The position numbers and the translations under genes are program-made. Of a stretch of 39,041 nucleotides of DNA, positions 32,501 through 39,041 are shown one piece after another. The notes under the pieces are model-generated. The model saw nothing but the letters and a program-made list of their open reading frames with translations. It had not been told where the DNA came from and made no database searches. The DNA comes from Fibrobacter succinogenes (GTDB lineage: Bacteria > Fibrobacterota > Fibrobacteria > Fibrobacterales > Fibrobacteraceae): positions 1 through 39,041 of the forward strand of contig CADBLC010000001.1 of the NCBI GenBank assembly GCA_902795385.1, written 5' to 3'. How positions within the stretch are numbered: position 1 is the first letter of the stretch; each line of letters opens with the position of its first letter.

Positions 32501-35371
32501 AACTTCGGCGACTTCAGTGGCGACGGTTGGTCTCTTAGGCCGCATTTGGATCCTGACGACCCGGTGCCTTTCGAAGGCGTTGACCTGACGAACGCTCCGT
32601 ACTTTACCGGTTCTGAAACAGACCAGGTTGAAAGGTTCCCGAACGGAGATACGCTCCCCGCTTTTATAGAAAACCCCTATATTCCGGTCTACTACCACGG
32701 CAAGCATATCTTTGGGTATAGTCCGGAAGACACTCCGGAAACAGGGCCCCAGGTGCACCGTACGATATCCATTAATTTTGAAGAGCCATTCAAGAGCCCC
32801 TATTACTCCGTTGAGAAACTAGACTACAAAACAACCTATAAAGGAACCAGCAAGGTCACTCCGACCGGATTCCTCGACGACTTCGAAATGAACGGAGTTT
32901 CACAGTTCGGCCGCACCATATACGATCCGGACACCCGCAAGGATGCTTTTATATTCGGGCTCGACACGACACTCGCCTACGGCAACAACTACATGGAATG
33001 GGTCAGCTGGCACAACCACGGAGCCAACCTGAGCGGCAGCTACGACTGTGCCTGCGCCGTGGTCCGTAGCAACGTGGAAATTGACACCATCACAACCCCG
33101 CCGGAAGAACGCTACCTGTCTTTCACTACCAACCCGATTAGCGCCTATACAGGCAAGAAGGCGGAGGTCCACGTACAGCTGTTTGACAGCACGCTCACCC
33201 CGATTACTACAGAACGCGTAAGCCTCCAGATCAGTTCCGAAAACGGCCTCGCCAAGTTCTACGCTACAAGCGACGCGACCGTATCCGAAGGAAACGGTTT
33301 CACAGTCGATATCGTAAACGGCGAAGCGGTATTCTACGTCAGCGCCGACGTGTCCATGGAAACCCTGCTCCATGCGCTTGGTCCCACCACGTCTAAGGTG
33401 CGCTACAACGATTCGCCCACCAAACTCATCATTCAGGATTTACCGCCATGGCCCATCATCGACCTGGCAAGAATGGTTGACACGGACTGCAACGGCGTCC
33501 CGGACGCTTTCGACATCACGCTCTCCAACGAGTACATGGCCGACCAGCAGCAATCCTTCAATTCCGTCAAGTTCGTTTATGGCAACGACACGCTGACATC
33601 CAACAAAGTCATTTCGCAGAGCGGCAAAAACCTGATTGTCGCGGCCGATATTGCCGACACCTCCATAAATTCGAACCCGACCGGGAGCATTACGCTCATA
33701 AGCAATATCGCAGGCAAGCAGGAATCGTCTACCGACTTCTACCAAGACGGCATCGCGCCCACGCTTGTCTCGGCCTCCGTGCTGGAACGCCTGGACACCG
33801 CCACCACCGACCGCGTGTACTTGCAGTTCAGCGAGCCCATCCAGGCTCCCGGACTCTCCTGGCCCACCAAGGTCATGCCCAACGACAAGTCTATCACGGT
33901 TAAGGCAGCAAAGCTATACAACGACAGCTTGAACATCTGGGAATACGAAATCGAATTCGACGCAGGCGGAGCTTCCCAGATTACCGAAGGCATGCAGGTC
34001 CAGTTGCTTTCTACCAGCAACATCCACGACCTCGCGGGCAACGGCATCGGCGACTGCCCGCCGGCAATCCTCCCCGTACTCCTGAAGATTCGCCCCGTGC
34101 CCATGACGTACGCAAGCATTTCGGACCCGAACGAAGACGGCATTGCCGACCACGTCGACATCATCTTCTCGCAGGCGGTCGATGCAAAGCACACGCCCGA
34201 AAAGATTTCCATCGAATTCGGTAGCGCAACGCCCGAAACACTGTGGGTCGAAAAATCCCAGTTCAAGTTCGATGCGGCGAAGACAAGCGTTTCCATCAGC
34301 CTGAGTCCCACCTTTGCGCTCGGCAACACAAACGGCCCGTACGAAGGAATCGTGGCCGGCAAGAACCTCGTGGGCGCAGGCCTCGTGATGCAGCACCTCG
34401 GTACGGGAGCCTCCTACGAGAGCAACACCGTTCTCGCCGAAGACAAGGTCGGACCGATATTCGTCTCGGCTTCCGTACAGAACTCGAACTTCAACACGGC
34501 CAACATGAACTTCAGCGAGCCCGTCAATATCATCGATTCTTCCAGGGTGCTGTTCCTGCGCGAACGTGACGACCTCTTCGCCAAGAGGACCGACGTTTAC
34601 CGCTGGGCGCTGAGGCCTTCTATCTTGAACATCATCGACACGAGCGAGAGTTTCATCATGGACGGCGACCGCGTGCGCCTTGCACCGCTCGACCAGAGCG
34701 CCTTCGTCGACATGAGCGGCAACAGCCCCGCCACAAACAACCCGTGGGTGACCGTGGGTGGCGAAGGCGACCCGAAGATTACCTTCAACGTGTATGTCCG
34801 CGACAGGCTTTCCAGAATCAACACGGCCGTAGGCAACGCGACTCCGGAAGACCCGACCATGGTGCTGTACATCATGAACCCGTTCACGCGCAAGCTTGAC
34901 GCCATCAACGCAAGCACCGGAACCGTCATCAAGCAGGGCATCGACACCACCGTCACGCCGCTTACCGGCGCCGTCTGGGTATTCGACCTCACGGTACCGC
35001 GTGGCGGATCCGTTGGCGAAAACGCCGCCTGGAGCTCGCTCGATATCTCGTACGACCTGCCCATCTACACGAACCTGGGCTCGTTCGTCAACAGGCTTTC
35101 GGGCAAGTACAGCATCAATCCGGCCACTTACCTCTCTTCCACCAACAAGATTACCATGTTCGTGGAATGGACCAACGTGGCAGGAATCGGCGTCCGCTCC
35201 CAAAACGGCCGCGCCGTCGGTACTGGCGCCTACATCTACAAGGCGGAACTCAAGACGAAGTTCATCCCCAATACCGAGAAAGACGCCAAGACGCAGGAAA
35301 GGTTCAGCGTAGGCGAATCCTTCGACAAGACGAAGGTATTCGGCATAAAGCGCCAGAACGGCACCAACTAG
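29525..35371 (+). CDS. GH9 multi-modular cellulase, complete (1948 aa)
   Basis: Large secreted glycoside hydrolase family 9 enzyme. Residues 1-19 are a signal peptide. A CelD_N Ig-like module (about 48-155, RVNQVGFRPQDLKFAYV) precedes the catalytic domain (about 160-675). It has GGWHDCGDHF with D208 and D211, NPWDISFMMGAGDKNQNHPH and a proton-donor candidate E651 in KTETCIDFSA. Two Fn3-like modules (about 690-870) and a beta-sandwich module that may bind carbohydrate (about 880-1100) follow. Several Ig-like modules come next, two of them starting with acidic Ca2+-site-like turns (DTDCNGVPDAFDI and DPNEDGIADHVDI). The C-terminus is short and basic (VFGIKRQNGTN), possibly a sorting tail of the type IX kind reported for Fibrobacter; that is inference. 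The architecture parallels the GH9 enzyme at 1-4758. Codon use in the catalytic core differs from the flanking modules. Confidence 0.94.
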   Translation: MKKTIFALLLLGLSLSSAAIELPNIDRTDKVHERRYLDSINVYHRRAIRVNQVGFRPQDLKFAYVADPSETNFKVIDANSGTEALSGTLTLIDDHVIKPNMWVDGAFNSITTMYHMGSRDTSTKTEALYRADFSALSPSTPGQYFIVVGNDTSATFDIHPYVFNAILENALKFFGIQRCGNTKSHFHAACHLKDGSAIGHDLTGGWHDCGDHFKPSETLGYVAYALITTYLVYKDKAEDRYGESYDDTVIVDGVPDILWEAKIGADYIFKLYKASKADGLIEKHDMWHTVGSILDHAFWDQPERQDAQAYEHGGPDRDVSDSIGSYAGSFAATLAYFSVAWKDYNPVYADSLLEAAKDIYKNVAYYHSPAVHGYQSSSIPSDLYPGGNSEFNMNDDLAAGALALWYATKDTSYQFDLYKDLKIHDNRVNYGNNNEPGDAGAYFRGGFLGVLSGFYPGGWMTDYENVHTYVLFSFLKLILADKDTALTYNVGELERDTLIQRATNALRRATADGTKGDKVIWNNRWGTIHAVPPYDILYPTAWGLNRYNMGSANAVFMLSEVLPDGPEKQAYFNLALENIYYTLGANPWDISFMMGAGDKNQNHPHNRTSNPDGYDAGGKPYKYRCPRGALMGGYFPDMTLEDYWQDYTKTETCIDFSAQLLIPVQRLAEVLPPDNEGPLFSNIQGTPISETSAIVSWDADEVSLVTVFYSTTPDKMNAKSVQQDHASKGGAVTLEGLEMGKTYYFFLEGVDVSPKHNITTDDNHGQWYQFTMTLEPVTISGVTICQVDNRSAKIYWWTNVRSNGVVKYGTSMSALNASQSSTDGAVLFHEVELKNLSPGTTYYFSVSSGMSEDKNGGSGYSFTTESEASYADLVITIKPSAYQDETECNHANGWKNCREFIVEIDNNDTLVFEDFELRLYLGAKADAIAPASDIKHVFDGKGKEQMNWSTQLVTFGPQTADATGQYYLPITIKDKLYVSGRIIFQIKWNYGLNFGDFSGDGWSLRPHLDPDDPVPFEGVDLTNAPYFTGSETDQVERFPNGDTLPAFIENPYIPVYYHGKHIFGYSPEDTPETGPQVHRTISINFEEPFKSPYYSVEKLDYKTTYKGTSKVTPTGFLDDFEMNGVSQFGRTIYDPDTRKDAFIFGLDTTLAYGNNYMEWVSWHNHGANLSGSYDCACAVVRSNVEIDTITTPPEERYLSFTTNPISAYTGKKAEVHVQLFDSTLTPITTERVSLQISSENGLAKFYATSDATVSEGNGFTVDIVNGEAVFYVSADVSMETLLHALGPTTSKVRYNDSPTKLIIQDLPPWPIIDLARMVDTDCNGVPDAFDITLSNEYMADQQQSFNSVKFVYGNDTLTSNKVISQSGKNLIVAADIADTSINSNPTGSITLISNIAGKQESSTDFYQDGIAPTLVSASVLERLDTATTDRVYLQFSEPIQAPGLSWPTKVMPNDKSITVKAAKLYNDSLNIWEYEIEFDAGGASQITEGMQVQLLSTSNIHDLAGNGIGDCPPAILPVLLKIRPVPMTYASISDPNEDGIADHVDIIFSQAVDAKHTPEKISIEFGSATPETLWVEKSQFKFDAAKTSVSISLSPTFALGNTNGPYEGIVAGKNLVGAGLVMQHLGTGASYESNTVLAEDKVGPIFVSASVQNSNFNTANMNFSEPVNIIDSSRVLFLRERDDLFAKRTDVYRWALRPSILNIIDTSESFIMDGDRVRLAPLDQSAFVDMSGNSPATNNPWVTVGGEGDPKITFNVYVRDRLSRINTAVGNATPEDPTMVLYIMNPFTRKLDAINASTGTVIKQGIDTTVTPLTGAVWVFDLTVPRGGSVGENAAWSSLDISYDLPIYTNLGSFVNRLSGKYSINPATYLSSTNKITMFVEWTNVAGIGVRSQNGRAVGTGAYIYKAELKTKFIPNTEKDAKTQERFSVGESFDKTKVFGIKRQNGTN

Positions 35372-35396
35372 CCTTGTTGCACGTATAACAACCAAG

Positions 35397-35419
35397 AAAA
35401 CGCGAGTTCCTCGCGTTTT
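35397..35419 (+). terminator. Rho-independent terminator after the second GH9 gene
   Basis: A 10-base-pair stem (AAAACGCGAG at 35397-35406 with CTCGCGTTTT at 35410-35419) and a 3-base loop are followed by a run of Ts. It lies 26 bases past the GH9 stop. Confidence 0.9.
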
Positions 35420-35460
35420 TTTTCTTTTCCCGCAATTTTTTTATATGTTTCTTAGCAGGT

Positions 35461-37812
35461 ATGCAAGAAGCCCTGTTTTCAAACTCCCCCACCGACCTGA
35501 TCCTATCCATCGTAGGATTCATTCTCGTCGTTGCATTCCCGTTCACCATCAGCCAGAAAACAAAAGTCCGGCAACTGCCCAGGGCCCTGCAGCAGTTTGT
35601 CGCGACCCTCCTCATCTGGAACTTCGCGCACATCATTGGCGATGCCGTAATCGGAACGGCAAATAGCCCGGCAGCCTACATCCTGTTCGGCATCCAGGCG
35701 ATGGCCTGGATTCAGGCGGGAGACTCCTCCCGGCACGTCGCCGAGATAAGCTTTGTCGCACGCAGGACTCCCCTTTGGCGAATCAAGCACATCGTGGCCG
35801 AAATATGCGTCATCACGGCCACGGTCATGTTCTGCATCAACCAGGAATGGATGGTCCAGACTTTCGGCATCCCGTTCCTGGGGCTCGAACAGCATCCGGC
35901 ATTCGTCGTCTACGGCATGCTGTTCATGATTTTCGTGGTGCCCGATCTGGCCTTGACGTTCTATAACATGCTCAGGCGCAGCCTGCACATGAGCGACCAG
36001 ACTCTCGTGCAAATAAACGTGTACATGCTTACGGCATTCGGGTTCTTCGTCCTCTTCCCGCTCACGCTCGATTTCATAATCCCGCTGGCCTACAATTTCC
36101 AGAATTCTCCCGAGCCCGTGACCTTCTTGCAGTGGTTCCAGTACTGCACCATCTTCATCGCCATCCTGTGCGGACAGTATTTCACCTCGGTATCCTTCAA
36201 GAACAAGAGCGCCTGGTGGTTCCTCAACGGCTTTGTCCGGTACATGGGCGACTGCGTCGTCTACTTCGATTCCAAGGGCCACATCCTGTTCGCCAACCCG
36301 GCTTCGCAGCAGATTTTCCAGCTGAGCGACTCCGATATCGCCACCGTGAACGTCCAGCAGCTGCTGCCCGACATCGACACGCAGCAAGAGGCCACCTACA
36401 CCAACGTGAAGGTCAAAATCAAGAACGAGCTCCACACGTTCAACGTCGGCATATTCAAGCTGAAGCAGTCCCTCACCACCTCCGTCAACGTGCTTTTGCT
36501 CAGCGACCAGACGAACCTCCTGTTCTACCAGCAGCGAATCAAGACGCTCAACCGCCAGTTCACGGAATACAAGCAAGACCTCATCCGTTACCAGGAACGC
36601 CTCGACATCTCCGAAAAGCGCTCCAAGGAAACGGAAAACATCAACGCGACGCTTATCAACGCGCTGCCCTTCCAGTTCTGGTCCAAGAACGAGAACGGCG
36701 TGTACCTGACGCAGAACATCAAGGACGTCACCATGCGCGGGAACCTCAACAAGACTACCGACGCACCGGACTCCATCAAGGTCGAAGAAATCGAGGCACG
36801 CGAAGACGGCCGCAGCAAGATTTTCACGACGTTCGAAGACGCCGACCACAACGAGATTTCTGAAGAAGAAGCTAGTATCAACATCAAGAACGACAAGCAG
36901 ATTTACGTCTACCAGAACCACTTCATCCCCATCATCGTCAACAGGCCCCCGTACAAGGTTATCGGCCTTAAGATTGACATGAGCGAAGAAAAGCGCCTGG
37001 AACGCGAAAGAAACATGCTGCGCGAGCAAAAGATTATCCATTCGCGACTCGAAGACCTCGGTACGGCATGCGGCGCCTTCGCGCACGACTACAACAACCT
37101 GCTGGGTTCGCAAATCGGGTTCTGCCAGCTGGCGCAGGAACTGCTCAATTCTGTAACGCCCACCATCCCCGACGAAAAGGTGCAGAAGAGCCTCGCCAAG
37201 GCATCGAGCTTTGTGAGCGAAGCGACTACCGCAGCCCAACGCGGCAAGCAATCGCTGAACGTGCTGCTCGATACCGTCCGCGGCAAGACAGAAAGCAAAA
37301 TCCCGAGCACCGTGTTCCCGCCGGCCACAATCGTCCGCAGCGTTATAGACAAAGTAATTCTCACACTTCCGCCGAACATCCAGGTTGTTTCCGGAAAGAT
37401 GAACGAGACTGCCGAAATCAAGGCGCAGGTCCCGTCGCTGGAACGTATTCTGAGCAACCTTGCAAACAACGCCATCTACGCGATGAAGGACAAGGGCGGA
37501 ACGCTGAGCTTCGACGTCCAGCTCGAAACCCTGGACCACCAGCTGCTTACCCCGTACGCCCCGCCCATCCCGCCGGGATCGTACGTGAAAATATCCGTCG
37601 CCGACACCGGCACCGGCATCGATTCCGGGACCCTGGAACGCATTTTTGCCCCGTTTTTCACCACGAAAGCACCCGGAGAGGGCCTCGGATTGGGCCTTTC
37701 GAGCGCTGTTCGCCTGTTAAAAGAGGGAAATGCCTATTTCACCATACAAACTACGGTTGGCGAAGGCACGACATTTAATCTATATTGGGATTTGTACGAA
37801 GAAGAAAAGTGA
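35461..37812 (+). CDS. 7TM PAS sensor histidine kinase
   Basis: A 783-residue membrane histidine kinase. About seven transmembrane segments fill residues 10-240, resembling a 7TM sensor input. A PAS domain (about 260-360, MGDCVVYFDSKGHILFANPA) is followed by a short coiled coil (about 365-400) and a second PAS-like domain (about 400-520, LINALPFQFWSKNENGVYL). The H-box is AHDYNNLLGSQIGFCQL with the phospho-acceptor H542. The ATPase domain has the N-box NLANNAIYAMKDKGG, VADTGTGID and a G-box ending GEGLGLGLSSAVRLLKEG. This is the NtrB-like AHDxNN class. It has no fused receiver; a single-domain response regulator follows after 16 bases. A T-tract with TATATG just upstream may be its -10 region, and AGG lies very close to the ATG. 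Confidence 0.92.
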   Translation: MQEALFSNSPTDLILSIVGFILVVAFPFTISQKTKVRQLPRALQQFVATLLIWNFAHIIGDAVIGTANSPAAYILFGIQAMAWIQAGDSSRHVAEISFVARRTPLWRIKHIVAEICVITATVMFCINQEWMVQTFGIPFLGLEQHPAFVVYGMLFMIFVVPDLALTFYNMLRRSLHMSDQTLVQINVYMLTAFGFFVLFPLTLDFIIPLAYNFQNSPEPVTFLQWFQYCTIFIAILCGQYFTSVSFKNKSAWWFLNGFVRYMGDCVVYFDSKGHILFANPASQQIFQLSDSDIATVNVQQLLPDIDTQQEATYTNVKVKIKNELHTFNVGIFKLKQSLTTSVNVLLLSDQTNLLFYQQRIKTLNRQFTEYKQDLIRYQERLDISEKRSKETENINATLINALPFQFWSKNENGVYLTQNIKDVTMRGNLNKTTDAPDSIKVEEIEAREDGRSKIFTTFEDADHNEISEEEASINIKNDKQIYVYQNHFIPIIVNRPPYKVIGLKIDMSEEKRLERERNMLREQKIIHSRLEDLGTACGAFAHDYNNLLGSQIGFCQLAQELLNSVTPTIPDEKVQKSLAKASSFVSEATTAAQRGKQSLNVLLDTVRGKTESKIPSTVFPPATIVRSVIDKVILTLPPNIQVVSGKMNETAEIKAQVPSLERILSNLANNAIYAMKDKGGTLSFDVQLETLDHQLLTPYAPPIPPGSYVKISVADTGTGIDSGTLERIFAPFFTTKAPGEGLGLGLSSAVRLLKEGNAYFTIQTTVGEGTTFNLYWDLYEEEK

Positions 37813-37828
37813 AACACAAGGAGTGAGC

Positions 37829-38203
37829 ATGGCCACGATTCTTATCATTGACGATGACGAACAGTTCAACCTGATGTTGAAGTCCGCCATGGAAATCAAG
37901 GGCTATGACGTAGAAACGGCAACGAACGGCAAAGAGGCCAAGGCCCTTTACCAGAACAAGAAGTACGACGTCATCATCACGGACATCATTATGCCCGACG
38001 TGGACGGTTATGAAGTTATTTTGGACCTCCGCCGAATGGGTATGAGCAACCGTACCATCGCCGTCAGCGGTGGTGGACGTACGGCTGCGGATGACTACCT
38101 GGTCACGGCGCAGCACTTCGATGTCGCGGCAACGTTCAACAAGCCCGTTGACCTGCAGGCGTTGAGGGCCAAGGTCGAGGAAATAATCCAGAGCCTCAGT
38201 TAA
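37829..38203 (+). CDS. Single-domain response regulator (CheY-like receiver)
   Basis: A 124-residue receiver domain without an output domain. The ATG at 37829 is preceded by AAGGAG at a 5-base spacing; a longer frame from 37730 would overlap the kinase gene and adds no domain. The acidic pocket is D8/D9, the phospho-acceptor is D52 in [15 protein letters not shown], the switch Ser is in IAVSGGG, and the conserved Lys is in FNKPVDL. All phosphotransfer residues are present. It lies between the kinase and the sigma-54 activator, so it may relay phosphate or act as a sink or output for the kinase. Confidence 0.93.
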   Translation: MATILIIDDDEQFNLMLKSAMEIKGYDVETATNGKEAKALYQNKKYDVIITDIIMPDVDGYEVILDLRRMGMSNRTIAVSGGGRTAADDYLVTAQHFDVAATFNKPVDLQALRAKVEEIIQSLS

Positions 38204-38213
38204 GAGAGCCCCT

Positions 38214-39041
38214 ATGAAAATCCTGATCGCCGATTTGGATAAAACCTTTATCAGCGACATCCAGCAATCCTGGTCCCTGGCCGACTCGGAGCTGTTGGCG
38301 TGTTACGACAGGGAAGCCCTGATGCCCCTGGTCAAGAACGATTCCATAGACCTCGCCTTTATCGAGGTCCCGTTCCTGACGCTCGAAAACATGGACATGG
38401 TGAGCTACCTGAAGGAAAAAAATCCAGGTATCGAGATTTTCGTCCTCTGCGATTCCAAGAACTGGCCGGGAGCGACCGGCGCCATTAGCCGCGGGGCGAA
38501 CAGCTTCTTGATGAAGCCCGTCACCGTGGGGCAGCTCGAAAGCACCGCCCAAAAAGTCCAGTCGCAGCAGCAGGCCAAGAACACGCACCAGCTGATGGAA
38601 TCGCAGGTGCTCGACAGCCTTTTGGGCGATACGCCCGAAATGCGCAAGATTCTCAAGACCGTCTACAAGATTGCGCCGACCACCAGCACGGTGCTCATTA
38701 CCGGCGAATCCGGCTCGGGCAAGGAATTTCTCGCGAACGTGGTGCACCGCTTTAGCAAGCGCGCTGCGGAGCCGTTCGTGGCTGTGAACTGTGGCGCCAT
38801 TCCCGAAAATCTCGTAGAAAGCGAACTCTTCGGTGCCAAGAAGGGCTCGTACACCGGCTCCACCACCGACAAGAAGGGCCTTTTCGAAGCCGCGAACGGC
38901 GGTACGCTGTTTTTGGACGAAGTCGGCGAACTGTCGGCATCGACGCAAGTCAAGCTTTTGCGCTTTTTGCAGAATCACGAAATCAGGCGAGTCGGCGAGA
39001 CCGAGGCGCGCTACCTGGACGTACGCGTTATCGCCGCGACA
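38214..39041 (+). CDS. Sigma-54-type AAA+ activator with degenerate receiver, 3' end cut by window
   Basis: NtrC-like transcription activator, 276 codons in the window with no stop; the rest of the AAA+ domain and the DNA-binding end are beyond the right edge. Residues about 1-120 are a receiver fold, but the usual phospho-Asp is Glu51 ([10 protein letters not shown]), while an acidic pocket (D7/D9) and the Lys in [10 protein letters not shown] remain. The AAA+ domain starts near 135: Walker A GESGSGKE (164-171), the loop-1 motif GSYTGS (211-216) in place of the classical GAFTGA, and Walker [13 protein letters not shown]. The ATG lies 10 bases after the receiver gene, so kinase, regulator and activator form an operon. 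The Shine-Dalgarno is weak. Confidence 0.92.
   Translation, partial: MKILIADLDKTFISDIQQSWSLADSELLACYDREALMPLVKNDSIDLAFIEVPFLTLENMDMVSYLKEKNPGIEIFVLCDSKNWPGATGAISRGANSFLMKPVTVGQLESTAQKVQSQQQAKNTHQLMESQVLDSLLGDTPEMRKILKTVYKIAPTTSTVLITGESGSGKEFLANVVHRFSKRAAEPFVAVNCGAIPENLVESELFGAKKGSYTGSTTDKKGLFEAANGGTLFLDEVGELSASTQVKLLRFLQNHEIRRVGETEARYLDVRVIAAT

Noticed and set aside
33914-35395. Long open frame of 493 codons on the - strand
   Set aside because: It is antisense to the GC-rich C-terminal modules of the GH9 gene, with no domain, signal or ribosome site.
35503-37539. Long open frame of 678 codons on the - strand
   Set aside because: It lies wholly opposite the histidine kinase gene, whose domains are clear. 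The translation has no recognisable domain; it is an antisense shadow caused by GC-ending codons.
37730-37828. Upstream extension of the receiver gene to 37730
   Set aside because: It would overlap the kinase gene by 83 bases and add a non-homologous tail. AAGGAG before the ATG at 37829 marks the better start.

Overview
The window looks like chromosomal DNA of a Fibrobacter, close to F. succinogenes. Three lipoproteins carry the FISUMP domain (Fib_succ_major, TIGR02145 type), the lipoproteins have Ser-rich linkers after the lipobox, and two very large multi-modular family 9 glycoside hydrolases (GH9) are present. Coding density is high: no gene-free stretch exceeds 300 bases, and I see no tRNA, rRNA, CRISPR array, insertion sequence or phage gene.

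Layout. (1) 1-4758 (-): a GH9 cellulase whose C-terminal end runs off the left edge. (2) 4880-6079 (+): a lipoprotein with PKD/Ig-like modules, ending at a bidirectional terminator. (3) 6149-21047 (-): a three-gene operon, transcribed as FISUMP lipoprotein, then a 3839-residue LEPR-XLL/RTX giant protein, then a PqqD-M50-HlyD membrane fusion protein. (4) 21106-21429 (-): a small DUF3467 protein. (5) 21707-26893 (+): a tight, partly overlapping operon of a carboxypeptidase-regulatory-like lipoprotein, a soluble HlyD-type adaptor, a TolC-type outer-membrane channel and a GAF-HlyD inner-membrane adaptor. (6) 26909-29282 (-): two paralogous lipoproteins, each with a collagen-like stretch and a FISUMP domain. 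(7) 29525-35371 (+): a second, complete 1948-residue GH9 enzyme. (8) 35461-39041 (+): a 7TM PAS histidine kinase, a single-domain response regulator and a sigma-54 activator with a degenerate receiver, cut by the right edge.

The centre (regions 3-5, about 21 kb) reads as one system. It has a giant, Ca2+-binding, repeat-rich surface or secreted protein without a Sec signal. It has a TolC exit channel and three different HlyD-type adaptors, one fused to a site-2-protease-like M50 domain with an N-terminal PqqD-like domain and one fused to a cytoplasmic GAF sensor. There is no ABC ATPase anywhere in the window. This is the best candidate here for a poorly described export machine: a type I-like route in which the M50 fusion may stand in for the usual ABC transporter. 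The surrounding GH9 enzymes and FISUMP lipoproteins make a cell-surface role in plant-fibre attachment plausible, but that is inference.

Sequence composition is uneven. The giant gene is AT-richer than the export genes, except at its extreme 3' end. The catalytic core of the second GH9 gene uses T-ending codons, while its flanking modules use C-ending ones. Both suggest mosaic origin.
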